Shown in pieces: positions 13,180-25,826 of a stretch of 64,000 bases of DNA. The first letter of the stretch is position 1, and every line of letters begins with the position of its first letter. The stretch lies in NCBI GenBank assembly GCA_033002965.1, contig JAURVB010003056.1:141771-205770 (forward strand), given 5' to 3'. The notes below the pieces were generated by a model. It was not told the origin of the DNA, made no database searches, and saw nothing but the letters and a program-made list of their open reading frames with translations. The DNA comes from Piper betle. Lineage: Eukaryota > Streptophyta > Magnoliopsida > Piperales > Piperaceae. A program made the translations under genes and the position numbers.

Positions 13180-14710
13180 AATAATTTTTTCTTGCCTAAT
13201 GTTATTTTTAAGGTATGAATAATGTTCATTTAATTTATCTAAATTAAAAAATAATTATTCCTTTGTATAATATGATTGATTAAATTATAATTACGTATAA
13301 TTTTTTATTATAAATCATAAATGTGTAGTAAAAAAAATAGAAACTATTTTTGCCTCAAGGTTTATGTTGTATTTTCAGTATAGGAATTTTTTGTATAGTT
13401 AAGAAAATTTTGTTGATTTACCGATTGTGTTAGAAATTCTAGGTATGCAGCGAAAGAGAATGGATGTGTTTTGAAGTTAGCATATAAAAATTCAAAAATA
13501 TATAAATTGGATCCATTTAAAATTAAGTAATAAATTTATATTCATGTAAAATACAACCCTTCTTATTTATTTTTTTAAAATAATTTTAATTTTATGGTTT
13601 ATTTTAGTTTACGTGATGTTCATATTTATCTTTACGTCCATCCAAGTCTGCAAAGATTACAAATACAGATACCAGACGGTGTCTGCAAAAATTTTGAGGA
13701 CACAGAATTCATCCATAGACACCCTATAGTTATCATTCAAGATTTATAGCAGATAATAAATTTATAATTTGATTCAACCGGATTAAACTGGGTTCAACTA
13801 GATTAAAAAATTATGATAAAATATTTTATTATATATTTAAATTTTATTTTATCATCCATATTTTATTAAATATAGAGATTTTCAACAATAAAAATAGATT
13901 TGGAAAAATTTTCATATTAAAAAATCGGGTATATATTAAAATAGTATGAAAACTTAAACCATACGAGATTGAAAGGAAGAAACGGCAACAGGATGGACTA
14001 TGCGAACCCAATAAATAGACTGGCCATCCTGTCCATTAAAGTTATAACCAACGGAATCAAAGTGGGCAGTTTTCATCAAAACTCCGAACATTTATTTGCA
14101 TTTGGCAGCGAGGATGGTATGTGCTGGCTGCACACAAACTAGCATCGTCAGGCACTGTCTTATTAAAAGGTGGTACGCTATACACTAGTACAAGTGAATG
14201 GTACTATTAAAAATTAAAAATTATGCAAAACACTCATAAGAGTTGGCTTTTTAACTTAAAAAATTAATATTTATAATTATAACACAACAAGCTTTATTAT
14301 TACTATTACTAAAAGAATACTATGTTACTCTAACCTTGTAATGACTTGTTCGTTCCGAGCCACGAGATCAAATGTTTTTATAAAAAATTAAGTGTCTAGC
14401 AAATTAATTTTTTATTAATATTCAACAATGTAAATAAACTCATGCCATAAAATTCTTTTTATGTTATACAAATTAAATTCATACTCAAGGAATTAGTTAA
14501 AATTTAAATTCTAAGTCGTGTCATGAAATAAAATATAATATAAATTTGAAATAATCTAAGGCCAATGAAACGAACCAAAATTCCACTACTATACAAACAA
14601 CTTAGAAGTATAACAACATATAAGAAAAAATAATAATCTAATAACAGAAATAACAAAGTCCTCCCAACTATCCTGATTTTACCAATCGATCCATAATGTT
14701 TACACATGCA
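13180..14710. other. AT-rich intergenic DNA
   Basis: About 1.5 kb of strongly AT-rich sequence without coding potential or recognised element ends. It includes the far promoter of the minus-strand gene on its left and stops at the target duplication of the solo LTR on its right. Confidence 0.5.
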
Positions 14711-14715
14711 GAGGC

Positions 14716-17596
14716 TGTAACACCCTGATTCAGCTCACCCGTGAACCGACCCGGAAATGTCACCGGCGACCGAACTGTTCGCTAATCTACTGGGTTCGGT
14801 TAAGCCGACCCGGATCTACCCTCGGTGTCTCAAGATGAAGATGCAAACATGGAATGCATGGATGGGATGTGTGGGTTCTAACGTAGTCCTACATGCATGC
14901 TATGATGTGCAAGCAAAACAAAACCAGGCAACGGCAAGAAAATTTTAATTAAAAATTATCCACAACAAGGGTATATATAATATTTTATCAAAATACGATA
15001 AAACATGATAATCTACCGTAGCATTCATCGTTATCTCTTTCGTTTCAATTGAACCGAGTCTAAACTCCAAACTCACTACTCATTCATATTTATCCATTCA
15101 TTTCATATCAAGCAATTTATCTAAACAAACACATCAAAATTATCATTCACATAGCAATAACACACCGTCATTATACGTTACACGCGGCAGGTACATGTGT
15201 GCGCGATTCCGTGCTGCTCCTCCGCAGTCCTGACAGCTTTCATCGCTCGCATTCCTCACCTACATATATATAGAAAAACCGTCAGTAACGAGTGTTACCG
15301 GCCCGGAAAATAACTAATATCAATCTGGCACAGGAGAGCAAACTCTCCTGTTGAATGAAAACTATATACTTCCGCAAGAACTCTCATCAGGGCACATACG
15401 GGAGCCGTCGCCCTCGGGTCAACAGCGTCCCCCTATCTTTCACATTCTCATGCCTCGGCCATTTCTCTATTGCTTCTCGCGTCAAATCTCATTCCTTTCC
15501 GCCCTCTGCACCTTCCATATTACTCCTGGCCTTGAGCACGAAGGCCGAGTACTCTCAGGCAGTCGCCTTCAGTACCCTTTGAAACCACAAGTCTAGACAT
15601 GCGCTGCAATGCAGTACCCGTGAACCTCCACACTTCTCCGGGTTTGAGGAACTCAAAGGTGGAGTTGTCAGGATCCCTCAGGAATGAAACGGCCCGCACA
15701 CCATTCCAGAGCCCACTATCGACACACACGTGCCCGCTCGCGTAGCACGGTAGTCGGATTTCCCTCATTCAATCTCTCACAAAAACACGAAAACTATACA
15801 TATATATAGGTCTGGGTTGGGATTTATACAATAGGCCCGAAGGCAACATTAGCTGGATCTGAAGTTCGAAAACAAACTCGAGGGATCTCATCCTCGAGGG
15901 TTATTAATCCGGAAAAAACTGTTGGCTAAATGACCCGAGTTAAGTGGGATCCGATAAAACGCCACTTAACTCGTCCTGCACATGATAAATCAAATACACA
16001 ATGGAATAGCGTAAAATAGAGAACGAGTCCTAAACGGACCTGGTAGAAGCTCCAAACGGGTCCACGCGCCTAGGCGGCGAGCTCCTACACCGTACCTACA
16101 CAATCAAGCTAAAAACTAGCGCCCGCATGATGAATCACACATCCTATAGCATGCACACACAATCAACACAATCAAGCATCAACCATCACACATCATTATC
16201 CTATATCAATTCTAGCAAGTCTACTTAGGCTAGTTTGCATTAGATCATGATCATTACCTAGTTACCCTAATTAGTTTCTTAGCCTCCATTTTTAACACCA
16301 CACAATCAAACAAATTTCATATTTTATCCTTAATCAAATCTACATTTATATATATATTATTATGACACACAATTCACCAATCCTAGCATGCAATTCTAAT
16401 AAGCAATACTTTCAAAAAATTAAGTTAAAATAAATTATACCTCGCGTCGTCAAAAATCAGCGACGGTTAGGGTTTCCGTTTCGTGGCTCGAAACTCGAAT
16501 TCGGCACCTAGCAGCGGCCGAAGTCCGATCAGATTGGACCGGGTGCGTTCGGCGGATGATCCGGCGAATTTCCCCAGAATCCAATTTTTTCGGCGGTTCC
16601 GGCGAGTGTCGGCGGTTTTCCGGCGGTATTCCGACGGTTTTCCGGTGGATTCCGACGGTTTTCTGGCGATGATTCGGGACGGGGCAATCAGGGGGTCTAT
16701 CGGCACTAGCTCGACGAGCTTGGTCCAATGGTGGTGTCAAACAGAGCAGCCGGGGCGGCGATGGCCGTCGGCGGCGGCGTTGAAAACGGGCGGCGGCGAC
16801 GGTGTGCTCCGATCGGGGCTACGGCCGGCCTCGACAACGCTCGGGATGGTGGGGGAAATGTCGGCGACGGCAAGAGGGTGGTCGTCGGGGTCACAGCGGC
16901 GGCGCCGCGGCTCAGACGGCGGCGAATTGACGAGGGAGGCGGCACGGCTTGTGGGGCGATTCCGGCGTCGTGGCGGCGAGACGATGGCCAGGGTGGGTCG
17001 TGGCGGCACGACGACTGCACGGAGGGGCGGGGCGGCGTTGATCGGCGGCAGTGCGGCATCGGCGGCGGCGGCGGCAGCACGCGGCAGTGGTGGCGGTAAG
17101 GGTTTGGGAGGGGGAAAGTGTCGGGAGGGAGAAAATTACCCTCAATGGCAGTTTCGTAATTAAGTATTGACTCGATTCCTACTAGAGTCAAAATAATAAC
17201 TAGTTCGTAATAAATTCTAAAAAAATCTAGAAAAATATGAAAAAATTCCATAAAATAAAACAAACACAAAAACATCCAAATGGCATGCTCTATAACTAAT
17301 AACCCACCCGAATATAATCCAACGCGTCCTAACGAGTTATAGGGCCTAAAACTATTTCTCCGATCAAACATATAAAAAGAAAAAATACTGCATACTTTCA
17401 TATATTCTGATTACTCATTTCTCACCATCTTCTCGACGTTATCATCATATATTCAGGTACACCTGACTCTCATCGCTCATAACTCACGGCTGGTTTCGAC
17501 TCAGCACGCGGTTTATGAAACTGACTCGACTCGAACCAACGGTCGAACCGATTGGTTCGGTAACGTAAAACCCTGACTCGAGTCATGGGTTTTACA
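14716..17596. mobile_element. Solo LTR (2.88 kb), Tekay/Del-like, with 5-bp target duplication
   Basis: Seen: begins TGTAACACCC at 14716 and ends GGGTTTTACA at 17596, imperfect inverted termini of LTR type. GAGGC (14711-14715) precedes it and GAGGT (17597-17601) follows, a 5-bp duplication with one change. No internal region or second LTR adjoins, so it is a solo LTR left by LTR-LTR recombination. It shares its first 1.7 kb, inverted, with 1-1734. A GC-rich island at about 16470-17110, with short imperfect repeats of the CGGCGGTTTTCCGG type, lies in otherwise AT-rich sequence and holds spurious open frames on both strands. Transcription direction cannot be told from the termini. Confidence 0.82.
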
Positions 17597-17689
17597 GAGG
17601 TAATTTTGCGTTAGTAATAAAAATATAAAATCATATAATTATAAAAAATAAGTTAATATATTCCAAAACATCTGAATTTGAGCCTTTTA

Positions 17690-18045
17690 GTGATTATGAG
17701 CCTATGCCAAACTCTTATTATGCCGAAAGGGGTGATCGCCTTATCCAGCTACAATCTCATATATGTGGACACACATTACGTAGCCCACGGCCTGTAGTTA
17801 CTGATATTTGTTATTAACTCAACCTCTTGGAATCATAAATGCATAATGAGTCATCTTGTACCACTACGCCCTATCACCCCTTTCGACATAGAGGCAGGTA
17901 TTTAATCTTTCAAAAATTTTAAAAGTGCAGCCCTGTGTTGGACTGAGTTAATTTTTCGACCTCGATTGCACTCATAGTGGTCAAATGTAGGCTCAGGCCG
18001 ACCAATACTGCCAAATAAGAATGTATAGCATTTCGAGTAATTATA
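17690..18045 (+). repeat. Dispersed repeat, copy 1 (inverted copy at 51770-52115)
   Basis: Seen: about 350 bp matching the reverse complement of 51770-52115. Shared segments include TTTTAGTGATTAT, ATCCAGCTACAATCT, CCTGTAGTTACT, GCATAATGAGTCATCTTG and ATCTTTCAAA. Divergence is moderate, with substitutions and small indels. No protein, LTR terminus or tRNA-like promoter box could be assigned. It may be part of a larger non-autonomous element. Confidence 0.7.
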
Positions 18046-19036
18046 TGGACTTCGAACTGTAATGAGGACCCACAATTACGACACATGATCCTATACATAA
18101 AAAGAGATGGAGAGGCTCCCAATAAGGAAAAGATGATACTAGTGAAGAAAAAATGTTAAAAAATAGATGCTTTAAAGGATTCAACCCAAAAAAAATATTT
18201 TCCCTCAAATTACTCGAATAATTTCTCTAAATCCATCTCTTTATGAGTCAAATGTGATCACAAATAATGAAGATGATGTTTCATTTAACATCAAAAGAAT
18301 TTTCCTTTATATAAAAAAATATGTGTAGAATTCAAGATGTCACTACATTAAACTTTTATAAAAAAGAACATACTCACATATAAAAACTCCAACCAATAAT
18401 GTGATTGTAAAAAGTCAAAAACTTATTATTGAGTTTAATGAGAATGGGTGTTAAATCACGCTTATAACTCCAAATCCCAAAATTCCAATGCGGGGGAGAC
18501 AAAGTCTTCCTTTATCTTCAACTTTCAACCAAAACTTCATCCTTACGTACAAAGTTAACCTACCTAAGAGACTTTAGTCGCTACTAACCCAAGCCAATGG
18601 GTTTGACTTATGGTTGAATCATATGTGACCGAAAGGAAAAAATAAAAAGAATAAAGTAGAATAAAATAAATAAAGCTTATTTGAAACCACCTATAAATAT
18701 CGCCATACCGATAGACTAAAATTAATAATTGATAATTTATGATATTGATTCTTAAGAATTAATTTGATTAAATAATATTAATGATTTGTTCTGAGATTTA
18801 CAAAACCCATAATAAAATAACCCGGTTATTTTCAGGGTTTTACAAACCTTTACAAATTCACTCTCTCCTTCATCCTTGGTTTGAGGCATTTTATGTTAGA
18901 GATATTAATTAAGTTTCATTGTTAACGACAAGTTTTAATATCTAACTGCCATATTTGATTTATTATGTGAAAGCTCGATTTAAATAGCAACACATTTACG
19001 AATAAATCTATTGATATCTACGTCACTGGAAAAATT
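18046..19036. other. AT-rich intergenic DNA, nothing recognised
   Basis: About 1 kb of AT-rich sequence without long frames, element termini or RNA genes that I can see. Confidence 0.45.
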
Positions 19037-19215
19037 TTAAAGAAGCCACCCAAAAGAAGCATCAAAAAGCCTTATTAACGGCTATGCGGGAAATAACTAC
19101 CTATTAAGTTTGGTAACTAATTACCCATTAACTATATTTTTACCTACATATGATTTTTTAATTGATGGGCTTTTAAGAGACTTTTTTTTGGGTAGCTTTT
19201 TTTAAAAAAATAGCA
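19030..19215. mobile_element. Small MITE-like element with inverted ends
   Basis: Seen: the left end AAAGAAGCCACCCAAAAG and the reverse complement of the right end, AAAAAAGCTACCCAAAAA, form inverted termini of roughly 20-24 bp around an AT-rich core of about 130 bp. Target duplications are not clear in the AT-rich flanks, so the superfamily stays open. Confidence 0.45.
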
Positions 19216-19914
19216 CAATTGACACCCAAATTTTCTATATAAATAGGAGTTCATATTTAACTTTATCACCTTGAATTATACAATTGCATATTACCATTGG
19301 TTACGAGGTCAGCTCCACTATACCATGGTACGTAAAGTCTATTAGCAAAAGAGAGACGAGATCCGCTACCCTCTTGCCCAAGTGTTGGGCTTCAGAAGAG
19401 TATTTTATATTTTCAATGAAAAGTTTCCCTCAAATTATTTCATTATTAGCACACTTCCACCTTTGTTTGTTTCATTTCACATCATTGGTTGTGAACGAGT
19501 TTGTCCGAATACATTTAAGCAAATTAGACCTTATAAACAGAGTTGAAGATCAAGCCAGACCAAATTATATATATTGAACAATTAATTTAACTATTTGCCG
19601 AGGAGATTGGAGGGCAGTAAGTTCTTGTTTTTCTTAATTGATCAATCATGCTTAGTGACTAATTTGCAGTTTTATAAGCAACAAAGTTTTCGTATTTTCT
19701 ATTCTAGTTACCAAAATAAATAAATTTATAAAAATTAGGCAATCAGTAATAAGTCCCAAAGAAGAGCTTGTTAGAATGGAGAAGGTTGAGTAAGAAGATA
19801 TAGGGACTACAACAAGAGTGGATTTCATATAATTATTCCACTTACACCATTTCACGTTCAAATCAATCATAATCATAATTTTAAAACTCAAAATTCGTAC
19901 TTGATTTGGCATGC

Positions 19915-21345
19915 TACGGAGAGTCGGCTCCAAGTCAACTCAAAGTCAGTTATACTAAAATTTTAATTATACAAATAAAAAATTATATAGAATAGTATAT
20001 ATATTATATTTTGATACTTGAAAATTGATAAATATATTTTTTTTACTTAAAAATATTAATTTAGTTAATCTAAAAGGAAAATAATATGCTTTGATAACTT
20101 TATATCATGATTAAAAGAGTCAATTACTAAATCGGTCACTATAAAGTCATCAATAAAGTTTGACTCGCCAAGCCATGAGTGACTCAACTCAATTGAATCA
20201 ACTCGGTCGAGTCAACTCGGGGAACTTTTGGAGTTAAAAAATAAATAAAACTATGATTATAAGTAGCCAAGCCTAACTATTGTGATTATAATGATCGAAG
20301 TAAGTTACAAATAAAGGCCAATGATCGATGACTATCATTTTCTAAATATTAATATTGTTCATCTAAACAAAAGCAACATCTATATTTAATCGTGATAATA
20401 TTCTTTTTGCGCAAATATTTGACATGCAAATTGACATACACATTTTACCGATGCTTGATTTACCATTTGTTATTTTTTTATAGAAAAGCTCATTCTTGAA
20501 ATTTGATTAATAGTATTTGATAATTTTTATGAGATTTTATTTATTAGATTATAATTTTATGAGTTAATCAATTTTACTTAGTTTACTTAATTAATTTGAT
20601 CATTTTACTTAGTTTACTTAATTAATTTGATCATTTTACTTTATCTATAAATCATTATTTTTTTATTTACTTAATCATTTTATTTAAGTCAATAATTTAA
20701 TGAAATGTATGACACATCGATTATTCAAAGATATCATTATAAATTCAATGATAGATTGATGAATAGAGACTTTGGAGCATTATATAAACTTGAATTGAAT
20801 TAGGGATTTAGAATGATATACATAGTATCTATTGAGGCATATATTTGTCTCTCAAATATTAAAAACATTACATAATAATATAAAATTCTTGACACTAAAT
20901 CAATCATTTGGTAGGACGAAGAAATGTCCACATTTGATTTGTTTTGATTTGGTCATAATCAGTTGATCATATTCTCTCGCAAACATTTCGGACCTCAGTT
21001 AGACACGGTCAGCATAGTTTTAGAATTCTTTTTGACTCCAACTCCTTGAGTCAACTTTACTTCATAACTTGCCAAGTCAAACTCTATTCCATAGTGATTG
21101 ATTTTACAATTAACTCCTCGGGTAAAGTCATCAAAGTTATAAAAATATATTATCTTTCTTTTAGATTAACAAAATTAATATGTTTAAGTAATATAAATTA
21201 AATATTTATCAATTTCAAATGTCAAAAGTGTAATATATACTAATTTCATACAACTATTTAAGTACATAATTAAAAATTTAATATAAATGACTTTGAGTCG
21301 GTTTGGAGTCGACTCCGAGTCATCTCCACTCTATGACATATTGAA
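19915..21345. repeat. Pair of about 320-bp inverted arms around an 800-bp AT-rich centre
   Basis: Seen: 19915-20235 matches the reverse complement of 21030-21345. Both arms hold GACTC(G/C)-rich ends (the AGTCGACTCC and CAACTCAAAGTCA motifs), a TTAATCTAAAAG(G/A)AA block and TTTGACT(C/T)GCCAAG. Arm divergence is moderate. It may be a fold-back element, or two copies of one element in opposite orientation. No transposase frame lies between. Confidence 0.6.
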
Positions 21346-21791
21346 TCGAGTTTTGAGTTTTTAAACTATGACGGTAAGTCAATCATTCAATGCCTGACCA
21401 GACCCTAGTGTCAATAGTATTTAATTTAATAGGCATGTATGTGAGATCTTAGGTGGGGGTAAATTTTTATGTGATTATTTACAATATTAAATAAATTAAC
21501 CAAGAGTGACAGACTGAATACATAATTAAATGAGAATGTTATTCAGGCTAATAATGAATATTAACTAAGGAATAAAATATTTAATTGTGAACAAGAACAA
21601 ATATAATCTTCAAAAATTATATAAGTTCGAGATTTGGACAGATATGATATGTCATATTTAAAAAATTATATTACTTGGAATATGTGTCAAAAGATTTTGA
21701 GTTTTTAGGATGAGAAGGAGTTTGAAAAAGGAATTAGGTAAAATAGAGTTCTAGAGAATCATATATAGTCATTTCAAATTGATCCTATGAG

Positions 21792-23453
21792 TAGGGTTGC
21801 TAATTGAGCAAGTTAGCTCGTGAGCATTTGGCGTTCGGCTCGACTCTGATTCGAAACTCGACATTTAAATGCTCGAGCTTGAACTTGAATCTTACGAGCT
21901 GAGTTTAAGTAAGGCAGCATTCAACTCGACTCGGTTATAACTCGAATTTGACTTGAAATCGACTCGTAGCTCGACCTAAACTCAACTTGAAAATATAATA
22001 AAATAATATACATAATATGCCATTGTGGGGTTATAGTGTTTATTATATTTTATGTGATTTTTTCCTATTTTTCTCATTTTTTTTAATTTATTACGAGTTA
22101 GTTATTATTTTTTACTGGAGTAGGTGACGAATCAAATTTTATTTACGATATCACCCCTTACCCATTTCTTCCCCCTCCCCCTCCCACCGTTGCTTCTCAT
22201 TCCCCATACCCTCAATGCCACCCTCCTTCTCCGTTGCCAATGCCGGCTCCGACAGCCACACCACCGCCGATCAATGTCGCCGGTCATCGTCAGAACATCG
22301 TCGACCATTCCCCTCATTGTCTGGCCATCGCTCGGCCTCCATGATGAGACGAAGCTGCTACGACCGCACCGCGCTCCCATTGCCGATCCCACTGACGCTG
22401 ACCGCCATACAGTCATCGTCTTGACATCGTCGACCCTCCCGCGACCTTTCCCTACCGGAGTAGAGCCTAGCACCGCCCATCCTAGTCGGATCTCGTCACC
22501 CCACCACTAACCGCCCCTATTTTGCCCTTTTTCTGGCCAACCACCTCCTCCACCAACCTTGTTGACATCGTAGACCGTTGGGCTCGTCAAGCTGGTGCCA
22601 ATAGTACCCCATACCACCACCATCCCGACTATAGCTGCTGGCGGCAACAGTTGCTAGAAAACTACCGCACCATCACCGATCGACGTCGCCAGTCATAGTC
22701 AGAACATCGCCGACCATTCCCCCGCTATCTGGCTGTTGCCTAGCCTCCATGAAGCGACAAAGTCGTCATGACCTTGCCACACTCCAGTCGCCAATCCCAC
22801 TGACGGCGACTGTCGTCTTGACATCATCGACCCTCCCACGACCTTACCCGACCGGAGTGGAGCCCAACACTGCCCATCCCGGTCGGATCTCATCACCCCA
22901 CCACCAACTGCCCCATTTTTCCCTTTTTACGGTGAACCGCCTCCTCCGCCGACCTTGTCGATGTTGTAGACGCCTAAGGCTCACCATGCTAGTGCCAACG
23001 GTATCCTATACCACCGCCATCCCTATTGTAGCCATTGCCGATAACAATTGCCGGAAAATTGTCGGAATTGTAAGTACGAGAGATTATTTTGTTGATAGAT
23101 TATTTTGTTAATTTTTAATCTTTATAAAAGTACATTTTTCTCCAAAACAATCTATTTTTGAGCTTATAAACAACCTCATTTCAAGCTCCCAGACGAGCCC
23201 ATTTCGAGCTCCCAATCGAGCCAATTTTGAGCTCCCAAACGAGCTAGTTTCGAGTGAGCTCTTACAATTTAATAGTTTAAGTGTTTTCGAGCTTGAGTCG
23301 AGCTCAAACAATATAAGAAATATTGGAGTCGATTTCGAGCATACATGCTTAAAACTCGTTCGATTACGAGTCGAGTTCGAATGAACTTCAAGCTATTCTA
23401 GTTGAGTTCAAGCACAAGGTGAGCTCGGCTCACTCGCTCATTTAGCAACCCTA
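21792..23453. mobile_element. Non-autonomous hAT-like element (1.66 kb) with 8-bp imperfect target duplication
   Basis: Seen: left end TAGGGTTGCTAATTGAGC, right end GCTCATTTAGCAACCCTA, forming inverted termini. CCTATGAG (21784-21791) precedes and CCTATAAT (23454-23461) follows, 6 of 8 identical. Subterminal regions on both sides repeat GAGCTCG/ACTCGA-type words many times, as transposase-binding arrays of hAT elements often do. Known: hAT elements make 8-bp duplications and often start (C/T)AGGG. The centre (22150-23070) is GC-rich and unlike the flanks. No transposase is encoded. Confidence 0.7.
22256..23070 (+). repeat. Two-fold tandem duplication of about 415 bp inside the hAT-like element
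   Basis: Unit 1 is about 22256-22670 and unit 2 about 22671-23070. Both start with CCGATC(A/G)A(T/C)GTCGCC, continue with GTCAGAACATCG and the GCCTCCATGA segment, and share CCGGAGT(A/G)GAGCC and GTCGGATCTC. The two differ by scattered substitutions and small indels. Neither contains a conserved reading frame I recognise. The composition suggests captured gene or 5'-leader DNA, which is inference. Confidence 0.65.
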
Positions 23454-23461
23454 CCTATAAT

Positions 23462-25826
23462 GCATAGCTAACCACTTAATATTAACCAATAGTTTAATCT
23501 AAGAACACGGTCTATTTTTATCTTAGAGGAGCTTTCCTAGATCATGAAGATATGCAGGTAAGGAAGTGGTTTATTGGACAAAAGATGGGTAATGAGGTAT
23601 ATAAGGACACGAGAGGCTTCTTCTCCCTATTCATCACCAATTTCTTTCTCCCTCTCCTTGTGTACGATGTTGCAGCCTCTCCCCTCCCTCTTCCTTGGTT
23701 TCTTTGTGGAGAAAACGCGTTCCAACCCTTAAGTCTCCAAGTTTTGGCTAGATTAGATCATGTTCTCCCTAATTTTTCAAGAAAGGAGTACTAGGGTTTA
23801 TATTCTAGGATAAATTAATGAGGTTAAAGCTTAGTAATTAAAATATACATCTTAATTCCATGAAATTCGTGCATGCATATCATGAATTTCTTTTATTGTT
23901 TGTTGAATTGAATTGTATATGTTTTATTTAAGTTTCATAAAAAGAATTGCATAGAATTGTTGTTAGAAACTAAGAATGTGATTCATGTTTGAATTTAATG
24001 TCATGTTATGATGTTTAGATAATAGGTTATCATGAAAATGAAGCAAATCATAAGATAAAACAATGAATTAGGGTTGTTTACATGATTTATTGTATATTAA
24101 GAATAAGTTTATGAACTATATGTTTCCACCTAAAAAAATATAAGAAAGTAGGGTAAATTATAATAGATTAAAAACCTGCTATAACTCATGATTTAGTGCC
24201 CAAAAACCTTGAAAATCCAAACTTTGTTTCATTCAAATCGGATAAAAATCGGATGAGAAACAATAAAAACAAATTAGGGCTTTGTTGGAGTGCCGCAGCT
24301 CTAAGCACAAGCACTGCAGCATTGAAAAAATACTAGTAATGGGCTCAGCGTAGCGTTGCGGCGCTCAAAGCCAAGATGACGAGCATCGCAGTGGTGAAAC
24401 CCTTATTTACCTATTCTATGCACCTATCTTAAAACGATTATAAATTTTGTTGTAGAACTTGGATTCAAACTATTTTTTTGTGTTATTACCATCATGATCT
24501 CTAGTTTCTACTATTAAATTTCAGAAGTTTTAGTTTAATATTATGGGAGATGTATTATTCTAAATCGAGGGTTTAATTTTATGTTTTATTGATATTATGT
24601 ATGTTGTGTTTGTAAATAGTTAATGATTTTATGATGCTTGTATGATGTAGTATGTATATTATATATGTTGTCTGTATGTTGTATGAGCATTATATCTATG
24701 TGATCTCATGTCATATCATGTAGGCATAGGTAGTTTAAACCAGGCGTTAATATAGTCATATATTATTGTTTAGTTTAGGAGGACCATCAAGCGGCGTTGA
24801 ACATAGATAAGGCAATAATCGAGGTCCGTGTTTATTTATATTTGGTGGGTTTAAAGATCCTTTATGTTTATACTTGATTAGACAAACTAAGCAATTTTTT
24901 TAATGTTTTTAACATGTTATCATGTTATATTATATTATAATGATTTAACATATGTTGTGGGGGCATAAGGCTTCACAAGATGTTATGTTCAAGCACAAGG
25001 CGAAGACTTAAAAGCTAAGTTTTAACGTAGTTTTCAAACGACCTTGGTTCCAGCACATCTACCTTAGACAAAGACTGGAATCATTAGCCAACGTCTACTG
25101 TTTTGACGATGCTATCAATGAGATCTAAATATGTGGGTTATGATGCTATTCTTGAAAACAGTCACAAGGACCAAACTCTGTTTTTAATGTTATTTTACTT
25201 TTTAAGTAACTATACCACAAGGGGTAGTTAATTATTTTTAAACAAATGTAGGCTATGTCGAAAAGACTAGTCTATTTGTTTTCTAATAGCTATATCATAA
25301 GGAATAGCTAAATAATTGAATGTAGGCTAAGTCACAAGGATTAGTCAACATGCTTTTAGTTTTCTATCAAAGTTAGCTAACTAATGGTTTCACAAGGAAA
25401 TCAAATAATTAGTAGTTAACTGTTTATCCATTTTATGTTAGGTTACAATATTATAAATGATAGTATGATATGCTAATGTTAAATTAAGTAGTAGTTTATG
25501 CTATTAGATTATTTTAGTCTATTTAAGTTAAGTGATGTTCAGTTAATGATTGCTATGATTAAGTAATATATATTATGAATGTGATGTTTTTTTGGTTTGT
25601 CATCATGTTTAATTGAATGTTGTTTACACATATTTTTTTATTATATTTACTACATATGTAAGTAGTGAACTCATTACCTTGTTAGAAAGTTACTGAGTGG
25701 ACAAAGTTTATTTTGCATGCAACTACAAAAGACTTTTAGATCAATGGGATGAAGACTCAGTAATTAGGATCTTATTTCTTTTATTTACATGCTCATAAAA
25801 CAAATAGTAGATTTTTGGTGAGAGGT
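23462..25826. other. AT-rich intergenic or old repeat DNA
   Basis: No gene recognised. An 80-codon open stretch at 23552-23794 has no known similarity. Around 25200-25420 a loose repeat of the type TGTAGGCTA.GTC.CAAGGA.TAGTC recurs. The last 40 bp (to 25826, ending TTTTTGGTGAGAGGT) match 31293-31320, the end of the Athila internal region, and so mark an LTR boundary. Confidence 0.4.

Noticed and set aside
16483..17401. Open frames of 226 (+) and 231 (-) codons in the solo LTR
   Set aside because: Overlapping frames in several phases within a GC-rich island, with no domain; typical of composition, not coding.
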